Shown here one piece after another: positions 20,603-28,991 of a stretch of 64,000 nt of DNA (the first letter of the stretch is position 1; every line of letters begins with the position of its first letter). The translations under genes and the position numbers were made by a program. This DNA is from Pseudoalteromonas sp. '520P1 No. 423' (GTDB taxonomy: Bacteria; Pseudomonadota; Gammaproteobacteria; Enterobacterales; Alteromonadaceae). The stretch is taken from positions 1,674,001-1,738,000 of the forward strand of contig NZ_BBZB01000001.1 of assembly GCF_001269985.1 (NCBI RefSeq), read 5' to 3'. The notes beneath the pieces are model-generated. The model worked only from the letters and a program-made list of their open reading frames with translations, was not told the DNA's origin and did not search any database.

Positions 20603-20678
20603 TGGTGGGTGATACTGGACTTGAACCAGTGACCCTCGCCTTGTAAGGGCGATGCTCTCCCAACTGAGCTAATCACCC
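20603..20678 (-). tRNA. tRNA-Val (UAC), copy 4
   Basis: Identical 76-nt copy with encoded CCA and UAC anticodon. Confidence 0.96.
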
Positions 20679-20703
20679 AGATATTATATTCTTAATCGTA
20701 AAA

Positions 20704-20779
20704 TGGTGGGTGATACTGGACTTGAACCAGTGACCCTCGCCTTGTAAGGGCGATGCTCTCCCAACTGAGCTAATCACCC
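20704..20779 (-). tRNA. tRNA-Val (UAC), copy 3
   Basis: Identical 76-nt copy with encoded CCA and UAC anticodon. Confidence 0.96.
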
Positions 20780-20805
20780 AGATTACGATTTGTATTATTT
20801 ATAAA

Positions 20806-20881
20806 TGGTGGGTGATACTGGACTTGAACCAGTGACCCTCGCCTTGTAAGGGCGATGCTCTCCCAACTGAGCTAATCACCC
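20806..20881 (-). tRNA. tRNA-Val (UAC), copy 2
   Basis: Identical 76-nt copy with encoded CCA and UAC anticodon. Confidence 0.96.
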
Positions 20882-20907
20882 AGATATAAATGCTACTGTA
20901 ATAAAAT

Positions 20908-20983
20908 TGGTGGGTGATACTGGACTTGAACCAGTGACCCTCGCCTTGTAAGGGCGATGCTCTCCCAACTGAGCTAATCACCC
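20908..20983 (-). tRNA. tRNA-Val (UAC), copy 1, promoter-proximal
   Basis: Identical 76-nt copy with encoded CCA and UAC anticodon. It is nearest to the promoter at 21045-21072 and so is the first copy transcribed. Confidence 0.96.
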
Positions 20984-21044
20984 AATTTCATTATCAACAA
21001 TGCTCTTAACTTTTTAAAAGATAACCCCGTTGTTGTGGAGCGCT

Positions 21045-21072
21045 ATTATAGGTATGGAACGAAAACTGTCAA
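21045..21072 (-). promoter_or_regulatory. Strong sigma-70 promoter of the tRNA-Val array
   Basis: On the minus strand, perfect -35 TTGACA (21067-21072) and perfect -10 TATAAT (21045-21050) are separated by 16 bases and followed by a GC-rich GCGCTCC stretch of the stringent-control discriminator type. The first tRNA starts about 60 bases downstream. Confidence 0.85.
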
Positions 21073-21294
21073 TACTTGAATGCAATATTTTAAGTTATTT
21101 TATTTTAGCTGAATATATAATAAACAAAAGTTTGTTTTTTAAACTTATATTTAGCTTTATATGAAGTTTTGCCTGTTCTTAGGTGAGTTCAATAGATCTC
21201 TAAGTAGAAAAAACCCCATGATAAAGATTTATAAAAAGATTAATAAATGCTGAATATTATATTCGCACTTACTTAATTTATGGTTTTTTTATGT

Positions 21295-21515
21295 AAACTT
21301 AAAACTTAAAACTTAAAACTTAAAACTTAAAACTTAAAACTTAAAACTTAAAACTTAAAACTTAAAACTTAAAACTTAAAACTTAAAACTTAAAACTTAA
21401 AACTTAAAACTTAAAACTTAAAACTTAAAACTTAAAACTTAAAACTTAAAACTTAAAACTTAAAACTTAAAACTTAAAACTTAAAACTTAAAACTTAAAA
21501 CTTAAAACTTAAAAC
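21295..21515. repeat. Heptanucleotide tandem repeat, AAAACTT x 30
   Basis: Thirty consecutive perfect copies of AAAACTT fill 21301-21510 (210 bases), flanked by a six-base partial copy before and AAAAC after. No open reading frame uses it and no recognisable gene flanks it on either side for 250 bases. It lies between the leftward tRNA-Val array and the rightward Ala/Glu array, upstream of both promoters. Confidence 0.98.
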
Positions 21516-21816
21516 CGAAGTTTATGTGGATAGGTTTATTAAGCAGAACCAATCTTAATAGCTATATCATTTTTTAAAAGAATTAAGTATTAAAATAAAT
21601 AGCCATTATAGATGTATACCTATCTTTATTGTGTTTTTTGCACATATAAGGCAACTTAGATTGATGGTATCAGAGCTTAGGATAGAGTAGGCGCGCAGAT
21701 TTTATGTTTTTAAAAGCTATCCAACAAACTAACCGGATACTTTTTACTATATTTGCTTATTTAAGCATCAGCTTGTTGAAAAACTTATCAGTTAGCAATT
21801 GTTTTATAAAAAACTG
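21516..21816. other. Non-coding stretch before the tRNA-Ala promoter
   Basis: About 300 AT-rich bases with no open reading frame of note and no recognised RNA or repeat. I see nothing supportable in it. Confidence 0.6.
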
Positions 21817-21845
21817 TTGACTTTAAAATGGTGTCTGCATAAAAT
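21817..21845 (+). promoter_or_regulatory. Promoter of the tRNA-Ala/tRNA-Glu array
   Basis: -35 TTGACT (21817-21822) and -10 TAAAAT (21840-21845) with a 17-base spacer, followed by GCGCCCC, a GC-rich discriminator typical of stable-RNA promoters. It lies 48 bases before tRNA-Ala. Confidence 0.82.
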
Positions 21846-21893
21846 GCGCCCCGCACTCAGCGATACATACATGTGAATTACTGAGTAAGTAAT

Positions 21894-21969
21894 GGGGCTA
21901 TAGCTCAGCTGGGAGAGCGCTTCGCTGGCAGTGAAGAGGTCTGCGGTTCGATCCCGCATAGCTCCACCA
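21894..21969 (+). tRNA. tRNA-Ala (GGC)
   Basis: 76 nt with encoded CCA. Acceptor GGGGCTA pairs with TAGCTCC (with G-U), the anticodon loop CTGGCAG reads GGC, and the T-loop is GTTCGATCC. It is the first gene of the array and the only Ala copy. Confidence 0.95.
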
Positions 21970-22017
21970 GGTTACTTTTGCATTGTCCTAGTGATACATA
22001 TCTAAAAAGATAACTGT

Positions 22018-22093
22018 GTCCCCATCGTCTAGAGGCCTAGGACACCGCCCTTTCACGGCGGTAACAGGGGTTCGAATCCCCTTGGGGACGCCA
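22018..22093 (+). tRNA. tRNA-Glu (UUC), copy 1
   Basis: 76 nt with encoded CCA. Acceptor GTCCCCA pairs with TGGGGAC, the anticodon loop CTTTCAC reads UUC, and the T-loop is GTTCGAATC. All seven Glu copies in the array are identical. Confidence 0.96.
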
Positions 22094-22261
22094 ATTAAGT
22101 TTTTATACTTAATTAATGCTGAAGCTGAAAAGCAACTTTAACCGAGTTTAGAGTTAGCATAAAGTGTAAATAGAAAACTCATATGGTAAGAGTTTAAATA
22201 ACCAGTCCTAGTGACACTGACTGTTTGATTACTTTTGATAAAAGTAACATAAAACAACCGT

Positions 22262-22337
22262 GTCCCCATCGTCTAGAGGCCTAGGACACCGCCCTTTCAC
22301 GGCGGTAACAGGGGTTCGAATCCCCTTGGGGACGCCA
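22262..22337 (+). tRNA. tRNA-Glu (UUC), copy 2
   Basis: Identical 76-nt copy, UUC anticodon. The spacer before it is the longest in the array (168 bases). Confidence 0.96.
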
Positions 22338-22477
22338 CTTTCTTTAATTAGAATGTGAAAGTCAGCAGTACAATTTAATCGCTTAGGCGAAGCTCGTATG
22401 TTAAGAGTTTAAATAACCAGTCCTAGTGACACTGACCGTTTTATTACTTTTAATAAAAGTAACATAAAAACAACTGT

Positions 22478-22553
22478 GTCCCCATCGTCTAGAGGCCTAG
22501 GACACCGCCCTTTCACGGCGGTAACAGGGGTTCGAATCCCCTTGGGGACGCCA
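22478..22553 (+). tRNA. tRNA-Glu (UUC), copy 3
   Basis: Identical 76-nt copy, UUC anticodon; 216 bases start-to-start from copy 2. Confidence 0.96.
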
Positions 22554-22687
22554 CTTTATTAAAAGTGTAAGTCAGCAATACAGTTTAATCGCTTAGGCGA
22601 AACTCATATGGTGAGAGTTTAAATAACCAGTCCTAGTGACACTGACCGTTTTATTACTTTTAATAAGAGTAACATAAAAACAACTGT

Positions 22688-22763
22688 GTCCCCATCGTCT
22701 AGAGGCCTAGGACACCGCCCTTTCACGGCGGTAACAGGGGTTCGAATCCCCTTGGGGACGCCA
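22688..22763 (+). tRNA. tRNA-Glu (UUC), copy 4
   Basis: Identical 76-nt copy, UUC anticodon; 210 bases start-to-start from copy 3. Confidence 0.96.
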
Positions 22764-22910
22764 CTTTATTTAAAGTGAAAGTCAGCAATACAATTTAATC
22801 GCTTAGGCGAAGCTCGTATGGTAAGAGTCTAAATAACCAGTCCTAGTGACACTGACCGTTTTATAGATTTTATTCTTTTTTTAAGATTAAATTTAAACAA
22901 AAACAACTGT

Positions 22911-22986
22911 GTCCCCATCGTCTAGAGGCCTAGGACACCGCCCTTTCACGGCGGTAACAGGGGTTCGAATCCCCTTGGGGACGCCA
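22911..22986 (+). tRNA. tRNA-Glu (UUC), copy 5
   Basis: Identical 76-nt copy, UUC anticodon; 223 bases start-to-start from copy 4. Confidence 0.96.
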
Positions 22987-23126
22987 CTTTCTTTAATTAG
23001 AATGTGAAAGTCAGCAGTACATTTTAATCGCTTAGGCGAAACTCATATGGTGAGAGTTTAAATAACCAGTCCTAGTGACACTGACCGTTTTATTACTTTT
23101 AATAAGAGTAACATAAAAACAACTGT

Positions 23127-23202
23127 GTCCCCATCGTCTAGAGGCCTAGGACACCGCCCTTTCACGGCGGTAACAGGGGTTCGAATCCCCTTGGGGACGC
23201 CA
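23127..23202 (+). tRNA. tRNA-Glu (UUC), copy 6
   Basis: Identical 76-nt copy, UUC anticodon; 216 bases start-to-start from copy 5. Confidence 0.96.
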
Positions 23203-23349
23203 CTTTATTTAAAGTGAAAGTCAGCAATACAATTTAATCGCTTAGGCGAAGCTCGTATGGTAAGAGTCTAAATAACCAGTCCTAGTGACACTGACCGTTT
23301 TATAGATTTTATTATTTTTTTAAGATTAAATTTAAACAAAAACAACTGT

Positions 23350-23425
23350 GTCCCCATCGTCTAGAGGCCTAGGACACCGCCCTTTCACGGCGGTAACAGG
23401 GGTTCGAATCCCCTTGGGGACGCCA
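23350..23425 (+). tRNA. tRNA-Glu (UUC), copy 7
   Basis: Identical 76-nt copy, UUC anticodon; 223 bases start-to-start from copy 6. No clear terminator follows in the 239 bases before gloA. Confidence 0.96.
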
Positions 23426-23664
23426 CTCTTTTTAAAGTGCTAGTCAGAAGTCATTAGATAAATCATTTCAAGAATATCTAATTTATACCTATTTATTAAT
23501 ATCTAATATATTTTACCTTTAAAACTGATTAAGTAATCTTTCAAACCCTAACTGTAAGCCTTATATCCTAAAGACATTATTTTTTTATTTTCTTACATAA
23601 ATTTAATTTTTGTTATGGAGAATAAGAGCCAAATAAAGATTTAGCTCTCATTCTGCTAAGTTAT

Positions 23665-24048
23665 TTACTTTTTTTGAATCAATTCAATTGCATAGCCATC
23701 AGGATCTTTAACAAAAGCGATTTCAGTTGTACCACCAAGTACAGGGCCTGGATCTCTGCTCACAATGCCACCTAACTGTTTAATATTGTCACATGCTTTA
23801 TAGATATCATCATATTCTATTGCTAAATGACCGAATGCAGTGCCATGATCATATTCATTAGTATCCCAGTTATATGTTAGCTCTATGACGCTATTTGCGT
23901 CTTCATCGCCATAGCCTACAAAAACTAAAGTATAACGATACTTTTCATTTTCAGAGCGTCTAAGCTCCTGCATGCCAAGAACTTTGGTGTAAAACTCGAT
24001 AGATTTTTCTAAATCTGCAACGCGCAGCATAGTATGTAATAAACGCAT
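23665..24048 (-). CDS. gloA: Lactoylglutathione lyase (glyoxalase I)
   Basis: 127 residues when started at [20 protein letters not shown], which matches E. coli GloA nearly residue for residue at the start; the open frame runs 19 codons further upstream without a better ribosome site. Metal ligands are visible as His5 (LLHTML), Glu in VIELTYNW, His in FGHLAIE and Glu in YAIELIQKK. It detoxifies methylglyoxal with glutathione in the cytoplasm. Confidence 0.95.
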   Translation of the reverse strand: MRLLHTMLRVADLEKSIEFYTKVLGMQELRRSENEKYRYTLVFVGYGDEDANSVIELTYNWDTNEYDHGTAFGHLAIEYDDIYKACDNIKQLGGIVSRDPGPVLGGTTEIAFVKDPDGYAIELIQKK

Positions 24049-24328
24049 AACCTTCCTTAAAGAGTATTTTATATGGTGACGGTCGCTATCAAAAATCAGA
24101 GTCATAAATACATATTTTTCTTGTGAACCGCTAACAATTATTAGAAAAAGTAATCAATATGCTACAAAACTGATTCAGTGAAGGCTTTAAGTTATTATGC
24201 CAGTTTTAATTAGTTTTGTTTAAATGTAATCGATAAAAAATAGAAAAAAGCAGGCAAGATAGAGGCACAATTCTTTAATATAATAAGTATGTTAAAAAAT
24301 CTTTCACAACTTGAACTTTTTGCTATGC

Positions 24329-24357
24329 TTCACATATATTTGAAAATCGCCTACAAT
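24329..24357 (+). promoter_or_regulatory. Candidate sigma-70 promoter for the Cys-rich gene
   Basis: -35-like TTCACA (24329-24334), 17-base spacer and -10-like TACAAT (24352-24357), 27 bases before the ATG at 24384. It probably serves the small gene and the TonB receptor together. No metal-regulator operator could be recognised. Confidence 0.45.
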
Positions 24358-24383
24358 AGTCGCGAATTTTATTAGAGTTATTT

Positions 24384-24752
24384 ATGTTTAAACTATTGTC
24401 AAAATTGCTGTTTATAATCACAATTGCGGTTGCCTTTATAGGGCAAACGATGGCTTATCACATTATGCCATCTTTTGATGATATGTCTGAACTTCACACA
24501 AAAGTATTTCAGCAAGCAGTTGAAAATAATGATCATGATATGAATACATCAGATGATGATTGTTGTGAGATAGACTGTTGTGAAACAGAATGTATTTGCC
24601 CTGCAAATGCATGTGCATCTTTTACATATTTAGATAATAATACTGATATTTCAGAACTGGTGATCTTAAGTGAGCAGCAGTTATCATTAGCAACTAAAAG
24701 TACGCATTTTATTGCTAACTCCCTCTATCGGCCACCCATTTTTACCTCCTAG
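24384..24752 (+). CDS. Small secreted Cys-rich protein, SLYRPP family
   Basis: 122 residues with a signal peptide (hydrophobic residues 8-20, FIGQTMA near the cut). The mature part has an acidic His/Met stretch (NNDHDMNTSDDD) leading into a Cys cluster (CCEIDCCETECICPANAC) and ends SLYRPPIFTS. The same layout and the FIGQ-MA, TSD, DCC and SLYRPP motifs occur in the protein at 62705, so they are paralogues. Metal (perhaps copper) binding is inferred from composition and from the TonB receptor 80 bases downstream; the family is not recognised. Confidence 0.75.
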   Translation: MFKLLSKLLFIITIAVAFIGQTMAYHIMPSFDDMSELHTKVFQQAVENNDHDMNTSDDDCCEIDCCETECICPANACASFTYLDNNTDISELVILSEQQLSLATKSTHFIANSLYRPPIFTS

Positions 24753-24832
24753 TCCCTAAAACTCCAATATAGAAGAAACAAACATTTTTTAATTGCGAAC
24801 GTCTCGCAGTTTTGGCATTTATGAGGTAAAAA

Positions 24833-26803
24833 ATGCTTACTAAATATTCTAAAGTAGCACTGGCAGTGCTATTAGCACCTTCAATATCATACGCTTCTGA
24901 AGGCGACCACCATGATGAACATGGCAAAGATAAAATTGAAAAAATTCAAGTAACAGCGTCACGACTTGGTCGAATTGTTACTGAGTCAGCCACAAGAACA
25001 GAGATCATTAATGGAGAAGAAATTCAAGAAAAGGCCTTAATGAGACCTGGTAATATCTCTATGCTAGTTGCTGAAACGGGTGGGGTGCGCGTACAAACTA
25101 CTTCACCTGCGCTTGGTAGTGCCAATATTAGACTGCAAAGTTTATATGGTCGTTACACTCAGCTATTAAGTGATGGATTACCATTATATGGCGGTCAAAC
25201 TGCATCTATAGGCTTATTACAAATTCCACCAACAGATCTTGCAAATGTTGAAATCATAAAAGGTTCTGCATCTTCTCTTTATGGGGGCTCTGCACTTGGT
25301 GGCGTAATAAACTTAATCTCTCGTACTCCATCAGATGGAGTTGAAGGTGAAGTGTTATTAAATGCAACATCTAAAAATGGCCAAGATATCACATCATATT
25401 TCGCCACACCTATTAATAGTTCTACTCGTGCATCTTTAACTGCTGGCTTACATAATCAAGAGCAACAAGATTTGGATAGTGACGGTTGGATTGATATGGC
25501 ACAGTATCAACGAGCAACAGTGCGCCCTCGCATTTATTGGGAAAGCGAAAGCGGAGCCAATTTATATATGACTCTTGGTGCTATGATGGAAGAACGTGAA
25601 GGTGGCACAGTTGAGGGAGCCACAGTTCCAGATGGTAATCCATTTATTCAAAGCCAAGATTCACTTAGATTAGATAGTGGTTTTATTTTTGATCAACAAT
25701 TAGAAGATGAATTAAATCTTAATATTCGTGGCTCCGCTATGCGCCAAGAGCATGATCATGTTTATGGTCTGGTAGAAGAGACTGATACCCACGAAAGTTA
25801 TTTACTTGAATCTAGCGTATCAGGTTACAGTGATAAACTTGCTTGGTTAGTGGGTGTAGCTTATCAATCAGATAGTTTTAACGCGGAAGATTTTTCTGAG
25901 TTTAATTACAATTACCAAGTACCAGGATTATTCTCTCAGCTTGATTATGATACAGAAGATGATATTTCACTGTCCTTGAGTGCACGTACAGATTGGCACA
26001 GTGAATATGGGACGCAAGTTAGTCCACGTATTTCAATGCTTTATAACCCAGAAACTTGGACTGTTCGCGGTTCTTACGGTCAAGGTTTTTTTGCACCTAC
26101 GCCTTTTATTGAAGATATTGAAGAAGCTGGTTTATCACGTTTAGCACCGCTTGAAAATCTTGAAGAGGAGCAGGCAACAACAGCATCTATCGATTTTAGC
26201 TATCAAATTGATAATATCGAAACGAGTATGACTTTATTTGCATCTGATGTTGATAATGTTACAGAACTTCAGCAAATTCCCTTATATGAGAGAAATTCTG
26301 ATAAACAAGTACGTATCGTAAATGCGCCAGGCCAGAGTGAAATTCGAGGTGCTGAATTTTTAGTTCGCTATCGCTGGCATGATTTGAAATTAACAGCTAG
26401 TTATTTGTACACTGATGCTAGTAAACAAACTCAGTTAGGCACTGGCCGAGAGCCTTTGACTTTTACGCCAAAACACTCAGCTGGTGCTGTGCTTATGTGG
26501 GAAGAGCATGGTAGTCATATGGTAGGTTTTGAGGCTTACTACACAGGGACGCAACACTTAGAGGATAATCCGTATCGAACTAAGAGTGAGGCATACTGGC
26601 ATTTAGGTTTGCTGGGTCAAATTACTGTTGGCAAAGTGAGTTACTTTTTAAATGCAGAAAACTTGCTAAACGTACGACAAACTAAAGATGAGTCTTTATT
26701 GCTACCAGAGCAAGACCCAAGCGGTCGCTGGACTACAGATATTTGGTCTCGTAATGATGGATTTACTGTCAATGCCGGCATTCGTATTCAGTTCGGTCAC
26801 TAA
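24833..26803 (+). CDS. TonB-dependent outer-membrane receptor
   Basis: 656 residues. A signal peptide (cut near SYA) is followed by a His-rich mature start (EGDHHDEHGKDK), a TonB box-like IEKIQVTAS, the plug domain (ANVEIIKGSASSLYGGSALGG) and a 22-strand-type barrel ending in an aromatic-poor GIRIQFGH. Such receptors import siderophores, vitamin B12 or metals. The His-rich start and the adjacent Cys-rich protein make a metal or metallophore plausible, but the ligand is unknown. A GAGGT ribosome site precedes the ATG. Confidence 0.85.
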   Translation: MLTKYSKVALAVLLAPSISYASEGDHHDEHGKDKIEKIQVTASRLGRIVTESATRTEIINGEEIQEKALMRPGNISMLVAETGGVRVQTTSPALGSANIRLQSLYGRYTQLLSDGLPLYGGQTASIGLLQIPPTDLANVEIIKGSASSLYGGSALGGVINLISRTPSDGVEGEVLLNATSKNGQDITSYFATPINSSTRASLTAGLHNQEQQDLDSDGWIDMAQYQRATVRPRIYWESESGANLYMTLGAMMEEREGGTVEGATVPDGNPFIQSQDSLRLDSGFIFDQQLEDELNLNIRGSAMRQEHDHVYGLVEETDTHESYLLESSVSGYSDKLAWLVGVAYQSDSFNAEDFSEFNYNYQVPGLFSQLDYDTEDDISLSLSARTDWHSEYGTQVSPRISMLYNPETWTVRGSYGQGFFAPTPFIEDIEEAGLSRLAPLENLEEEQATTASIDFSYQIDNIETSMTLFASDVDNVTELQQIPLYERNSDKQVRIVNAPGQSEIRGAEFLVRYRWHDLKLTASYLYTDASKQTQLGTGREPLTFTPKHSAGAVLMWEEHGSHMVGFEAYYTGTQHLEDNPYRTKSEAYWHLGLLGQITVGKVSYFLNAENLLNVRQTKDESLLLPEQDPSGRWTTDIWSRNDGFTVNAGIRIQFGH

Positions 26804-26828
26804 TTTCTTTAAAGTAAATTAGTGGATT

Positions 26829-26866
26829 AAGGAGGCACAATACATTGCCTCCTTATACATTTTAAC
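26829..26866 (+). terminator. Terminator after the TonB receptor
   Basis: A 9-bp stem (AAGGAGGCA at 26829-26837 with TGCCTCCTT at 26846-26854) is followed by ATACATTTTAA. It lies 25 bases after the receptor stop. The T-tail is imperfect. Confidence 0.65.
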
Positions 26867-26971
26867 TTAAATAATTTAAAGATAATAATCGGCTTAATTT
26901 AAGAAATTCAACTCTATTTAGATCCTGTTTTCAAATAGATAGTATTTAGAATAAAGAAATAAATGCCTTAG

Positions 26972-27600
26972 GCTTTTCTAAATACTTCAGCCAATGGTTT
27001 AAGCATTGAAATAAACGATGACATTTCTGTTATTAAAGATGCAGATATTGTGATCGTGCCTAGCTGGCTCCCGGATAAAGTGCCAAGCGATTTTATGAAA
27101 GAGCAACTTATACAAGCCCACAGTAATAACAAACTAATAGTCGGTTTATGTACCGGAGCTTATGCTATCGCTTATAGTGACTTACTCAATGGCAAACGCG
27201 CTACAACCCATTGGCAATATGGGCGTGACTTTGCAAAAACCTTTCCATTAATAACCTGTGATATAAATCCATTATATATAACGCAAGGTAATGTGATCAC
27301 CTCAGCTGGTAGTGCAGCAGCAATTGATTGTTGTCTTCATATAGTAAAACAGTATTATGGTGTTAAAGTGGCTAATAAGATTGCGCAAGTTATGGTCTCA
27401 TCTCCAGAAAGAAGTGGCGGTCAAAATCAATTTATTGAAAACCCAATAATAGAAAGACCTAGTGACGAAAGAATTGCTAAGTTAATCGATTTAGTGCTGA
27501 TAATTATACTTTGGAAAAAGTAGCCAAATACTGCATGATGAGTACCCGTAATTTTAGTCGACATTTTAAGTCAGCAAATGGGAACAGTTTTAATGCTTAG
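26972..27600 (+). pseudogene. Decayed AraC-family regulator with DJ-1/PfpI (GATase1-like) domain
   Basis: The frame from 26972 to 27523 reads as the C-terminal two thirds of a DJ-1/PfpI-like domain (DADIVIVPSWLP, IVGLCTGAYAIAYSDLLNGKRATTHW, VITSAGSAAAIDCCLHIV), as in FtrA-type regulators. The N-terminus is missing and a stop lies just upstream at 26969. Near 27500 the frame shifts: in another frame TLEKVAKYCMMSTRNFSRHF continues as the first half of an AraC HTH domain, then stops at 27600. Truncated at both ends and frameshifted, it is a remnant. Confidence 0.85.
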
Positions 27601-27652
27601 ATAACAAAAATATAAACCTTATATACTTGTTGATGTCTTTGATTTATTGAAT

Positions 27653-27736
27653 TCTTATACTTACACAAACGTTTAATAAAACATGATCTACATTTAGGTT
27701 TGGATGATACAAACATTACTGGTATGCAATAATTAC
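27653..27736 (-). pseudogene. Strongly decayed copy of the 3' end of nth
   Basis: Read leftward, one frame gives SSKPKCRSCFIKRLCKYK, aligned with ARKPKCGSCIIEDLCEFK at the C-terminus of intact Nth (33154 end), including the last three Cys of the iron-sulfur motif. At DNA level ACATGATCTACATTTAGGTTT matches ACATGAGCCACATTTAGGTTT of nth at 19 of 21 positions. The stop codon and the rest are not recognisable. The 190 bases between this remnant and the GDPD gene hold nothing else I can support. Confidence 0.6.
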
Positions 27737-27927
27737 CTTTACTCTGTATTTACCTTAAACTCAGCTGCTACCTTTGTTATTACCAACTTTGTGGCTTGCT
27801 TTATCCATTAAAAGGCATTAATGCCATTTAGAATAAAATATAGTCTTGAGTGCGTTATCGAAATTGACATAAATATTTAATAATCAGTGGTTATACTCAA
27901 CTGTAATTACCGTTAATACTCTTTATT

Positions 27928-28914
27928 ATGCGAACAATAATTGTCTTTTTATCACTGGCTATAGTCACTTTTAGCTCTCAAGCTGATTTCAGTATCATAG
28001 CGCATCGTGGTGCCTCAGGTTATTTACCAGAGCATACCTTCGCCTCTACAGTACTCGCTCATGCCCAAGGTGCAGACTTTATCGAGCAGGATGTTGTTTT
28101 ATCCAAAGACGGGGTCCCATTAGTGATCCATGATATCCATCTTGAAAATACTACAAATGTCGCACAGATCTTTCCATCAAGAGCGAGGAAGGACGGTAGT
28201 TATTATGCAATTGATTTTACGTTAGCGGAAATAAACAGGCTGACAGTAAACGAACGTAAAGATAATAACATTCAAGTCTTTAAGCAACGTTATCAGGGAC
28301 AAGCTAAATTTCGCATTACGACGTTGGCCGATCAGATTGAGCTAGTAAATCAATTAAATCGTGGCACTAACAAAAATACTGGGCTGTATATTGAAGTAAA
28401 ATCACCAGAATTTCATCGACAAAACGGTCTAGATATTAGTCAAAAGGTACTGAGTTCGCTTAGAAAATTCGGTTTGGATGCTTCTGATGCGAAGGTATAT
28501 ATTCAGTGTTTTGACTTTGACGAGCTAAAGCGGATCCGCACAGAGTTAAACGCTAAGGTTAAGTTGATCCAACTAATAGGTGAAAATAGCTGGCAGGAAG
28601 CAGAAACCAACTTTGATCAGTTAAAAACTTCAGCCGGCATGATGAGCGTTTCACAATATGCAGATGGCATAGGTCCTTGGCTTGGCCACATTTCAGATGC
28701 TGAAAGTAAGGAGTTAGCACCATGGGTACACAAAGCGAAAAGTCTTGGCTTACTCATTCACCCTTATACCTTTAGAACAGAAACATTAATGCAAGGTAAA
28801 GAAGTAAAAGATGTTTTGGATCTGCTTATAAATAAATGGAAAGTAGATGGACTCTTTACCGATCAACTACCTCCAGTAGTGTCGTTTAGAAAAGGTGCTA
28901 CCAATAATCTTTAA
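27928..28914 (+). CDS. Periplasmic glycerophosphodiester phosphodiesterase
   Basis: 328 residues with a signal peptide (cut after SSQA). GDPD motifs are clear: IIAHRGASGYLPEHT with the catalytic His, IEQDVVLSKDGVPLVIHD with metal-binding Glu/Asp and the second His, and YIEVKSPEFH. It hydrolyses glycerophosphodiesters to glycerol-3-phosphate and an alcohol, as E. coli GlpQ does. No glpT or glycerol-phosphate genes are adjacent. It lies between two nth 3'-end remnants, so it may be part of imported DNA. No strong ribosome site was seen. Confidence 0.9.
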   Translation: MRTIIVFLSLAIVTFSSQADFSIIAHRGASGYLPEHTFASTVLAHAQGADFIEQDVVLSKDGVPLVIHDIHLENTTNVAQIFPSRARKDGSYYAIDFTLAEINRLTVNERKDNNIQVFKQRYQGQAKFRITTLADQIELVNQLNRGTNKNTGLYIEVKSPEFHRQNGLDISQKVLSSLRKFGLDASDAKVYIQCFDFDELKRIRTELNAKVKLIQLIGENSWQEAETNFDQLKTSAGMMSVSQYADGIGPWLGHISDAESKELAPWVHKAKSLGLLIHPYTFRTETLMQGKEVKDVLDLLINKWKVDGLFTDQLPPVVSFRKGATNNL

Positions 28915-28991
28915 GAAATAGTGATTACAGTTAGTTAAAGGAAAGTAAGTTTTGTGTTCTATTATCCAGAAAGCTTTATGTTATGCGCGAA

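Larger units (their letters stand above)
22094..23425 (+). repeat. Tandem array of tRNA-Glu units with near-identical spacers
   Basis: Each unit of 210-223 bases contains a tRNA-Glu gene and a spacer with shared blocks: GTCAGCA, TTTAATCGCTTAGGCGAA, AACCAGTCCTAGTGACACTG and AAACAACTGT. Spacers differ by block swaps: units after copies 2 and 5 share CTTTCTTTAATTAGAATG, while those after copies 4 and 6 share TTTATAGATTTTATT. This pattern points to duplication and gene conversion within the array. Confidence 0.88.

Noticed and set aside
20246..20981. Repetitive open frames through the tRNA-Val region giving ISSVGRASPLQGEGHW peptides
   Set aside because: They are translations of the tRNA genes themselves, repeated because the tRNAs are identical.
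21295..21515. Iteron-type replication origin
   Set aside because: The unit is only seven bases, there is no rep gene nearby, and plasmid iterons are usually 17-22 bases.
22018..23425. CRISPR-like regular spacing of 76-base repeats
   Set aside because: The repeats are complete tRNA-Glu genes with CCA; spacers are similar to each other, unlike CRISPR spacers, and no cas genes are present.
27050..27523. Intact DJ-1/PfpI protein of 157 residues starting at GTG
   Set aside because: The domain clearly continues upstream of the GTG without a start and downstream into an AraC HTH in another frame, so it is a remnant.
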